NCBI GenBank assembly: GCA_036498625.1 | Contig: DASYFD010000203.1 | Coordinates: 1 to 15,746 of the forward strand | Length of the DNA: 15,746 nt | Reading direction: 5' to 3' | Source: VAZQ01 sp036498625 | GTDB lineage: Bacteria; Pseudomonadota; Alphaproteobacteria; Rhizobiales; Xanthobacteraceae | Shown: piece by piece, positions 15,138-15,746 of the stretch | Numbering within the stretch: the first letter of the stretch is position 1 | Layout: the number at the start of each line of letters is the position of its first letter | Notes under the pieces: model-generated | Databases searched by the model: none | The model's input: only the letters and a program-made list of their open reading frames with translations | What the model was told of the DNA's origin: nothing | Made by a program: the position numbers and the translations under genes

Positions 15138-15746
15138 TCACCCCGGCTCCAGGCCGCGGGCCTTGAAGGCGGGCGCGGCGGCCGGCGCGGTCAGGAACTT
15201 GACCCAGGCGTTGGCGGCTTCCGCCTGCTTGGATCCGACCTGGATGCCGCTGGAGAATACCGTGATCTCCTGGATGTCGGCCGGCAGCGGGCCCACATAG
15301 TCGACGCCCGGGAAATGCGACATCTCGCTCACCTGCTGCACGCCGATCTCGGCCTCGCCGCTCGCCAGGAGGCTGCCGACGAATATGCCGGTCGGAGTCT
15401 GCTTGAGCTTCGGCTTCACCGCTTCGGCGATTCCCAGGCGCTGGAACAATCCGGTCACGTAGACGCCGCTCGGGCCGGTGGAATAGCCGATCGACTTGGC
15501 GGCCAGCAGCGCCTTTTTGAAGGCCTCGGTCGTGCTGATGTCGGGCTTGGGTGCGCCGGCCCGCACCCCTACCCCCACGCCCGACTTGGCGATATCGGTC
15601 CGGCTGCCCGCCACCACCTTGCCGGCTTTGATGAAGTCGTCGATCGCCGGGCCCGCCATGATGATGAGGTCGTAGGTCTCGCCGGCCGCGATCCGCTTCT
15701 GCAGGTCGAGCGTACCGGTGAAGATGGTGGTGACCTTGTGGCCGGA
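15138..15746 (-). CDS. ModA-like periplasmic solute-binding protein (5' end outside window)
   Basis: C-terminal 202 residues of a periplasmic binding protein for an ABC importer; the frame is open to the right edge, so the start and signal peptide are missing (about 50-60 residues by comparison with the family). Visible segments include TTIFTGTLDLQKRIAAGETY and DLIIMAGPAIDDFIKAGKV, then SIGYSTGPSGVYVTGLFQRL, which resembles the hinge and second-lobe entry of molybdate-binding ModA-type proteins, and GEAEIGVQQVSEMSHFPGV. It ends with NAWVKFLTAPAAAPAFKARG, the usual last helix. The closest class I recognise is the SBP_bac_11/ModA group, whose many rhizobial members are not all molybdate binders. 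The nearest ABC transporter in the window (7355-10215) is of another class, so partnership is doubtful. It ends 42 bp from the convergent antiporter gene. Confidence 0.85.
   Translation of the reverse strand, partial: SGHKVTTIFTGTLDLQKRIAAGETYDLIIMAGPAIDDFIKAGKVVAGSRTDIAKSGVGVGVRAGAPKPDISTTEAFKKALLAAKSIGYSTGPSGVYVTGLFQRLGIAEAVKPKLKQTPTGIFVGSLLASGEAEIGVQQVSEMSHFPGVDYVGPLPADIQEITVFSSGIQVGSKQAEAANAWVKFLTAPAAAPAFKARGLEPG

Noticed and set aside
1..15746. CRISPR array, transposase, integrase, phage genes, toxin-antitoxin pair or tRNA
   Set aside because: No regularly spaced repeats, recombinase motifs, paired short toxin-like ORFs or tRNA cloverleaf sequences were seen.

Overview
The window looks like a chromosomal segment of a high-GC alphaproteobacterium, probably in the Hyphomicrobiales (Rhizobiales), near the Bradyrhizobium / Rhodoplanes / Xanthobacter groups. 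This rests on strong G/C third-position bias, alphaproteobacterial-looking proteins, and an intergenic palindromic repeat of a kind I associate with these genomes. No tRNA, rRNA, CRISPR array, insertion sequence, integrase or phage gene was seen, and base composition is even throughout.

Layout. (1) Positions 1-6911, minus strand: a three-gene RND efflux operon in the order membrane fusion protein, MdtB-like pump, MdtC-like pump. The last gene is cut by the left edge. (2) Positions 6912-7354: a divergent intergenic region. (3) Positions 7355-10215, plus strand: a fused two-domain ABC permease of the FbpB/iron class and its ATPase, with no binding-protein gene beside them. (4) Positions 10223-11618, minus strand: a dihydrofolate-reductase/RibD-C-like protein and GTP cyclohydrolase I (folE), separated by a dispersed palindromic repeat. 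(5) Positions 11905-15095, plus strand: Fe-type superoxide dismutase (sodB), a previously easy-to-miss 53-residue single-pass membrane protein, and a CPA2-type cation/proton antiporter carrying two C-terminal universal-stress-protein-like modules. (6) Positions 15138-15746, minus strand: the C-terminal part of a ModA-like periplasmic solute-binding protein, cut by the right edge.

How the parts may work together. The RND genes are a complete tripartite inner-membrane plus adaptor set, needing only an outer-membrane channel from elsewhere. folE supplies the pterin precursor for folate-type cofactors, and the neighbouring reductase-family gene could act on a pterin or folate, but the sequence does not prove this. 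sodB, the small membrane protein and the Usp-tailed antiporter are collinear and could form a stress-related group. The ABC transporter must borrow a binding protein from another locus.

Most of this is ordinary housekeeping or accessory content, and I did not find a clear new multi-gene system. The points most worth a second look are the small membrane ORF with a perfect 20-bp palindrome inside it, the split Usp module of the antiporter, the dispersed repeat, and the folE/reductase pairing.
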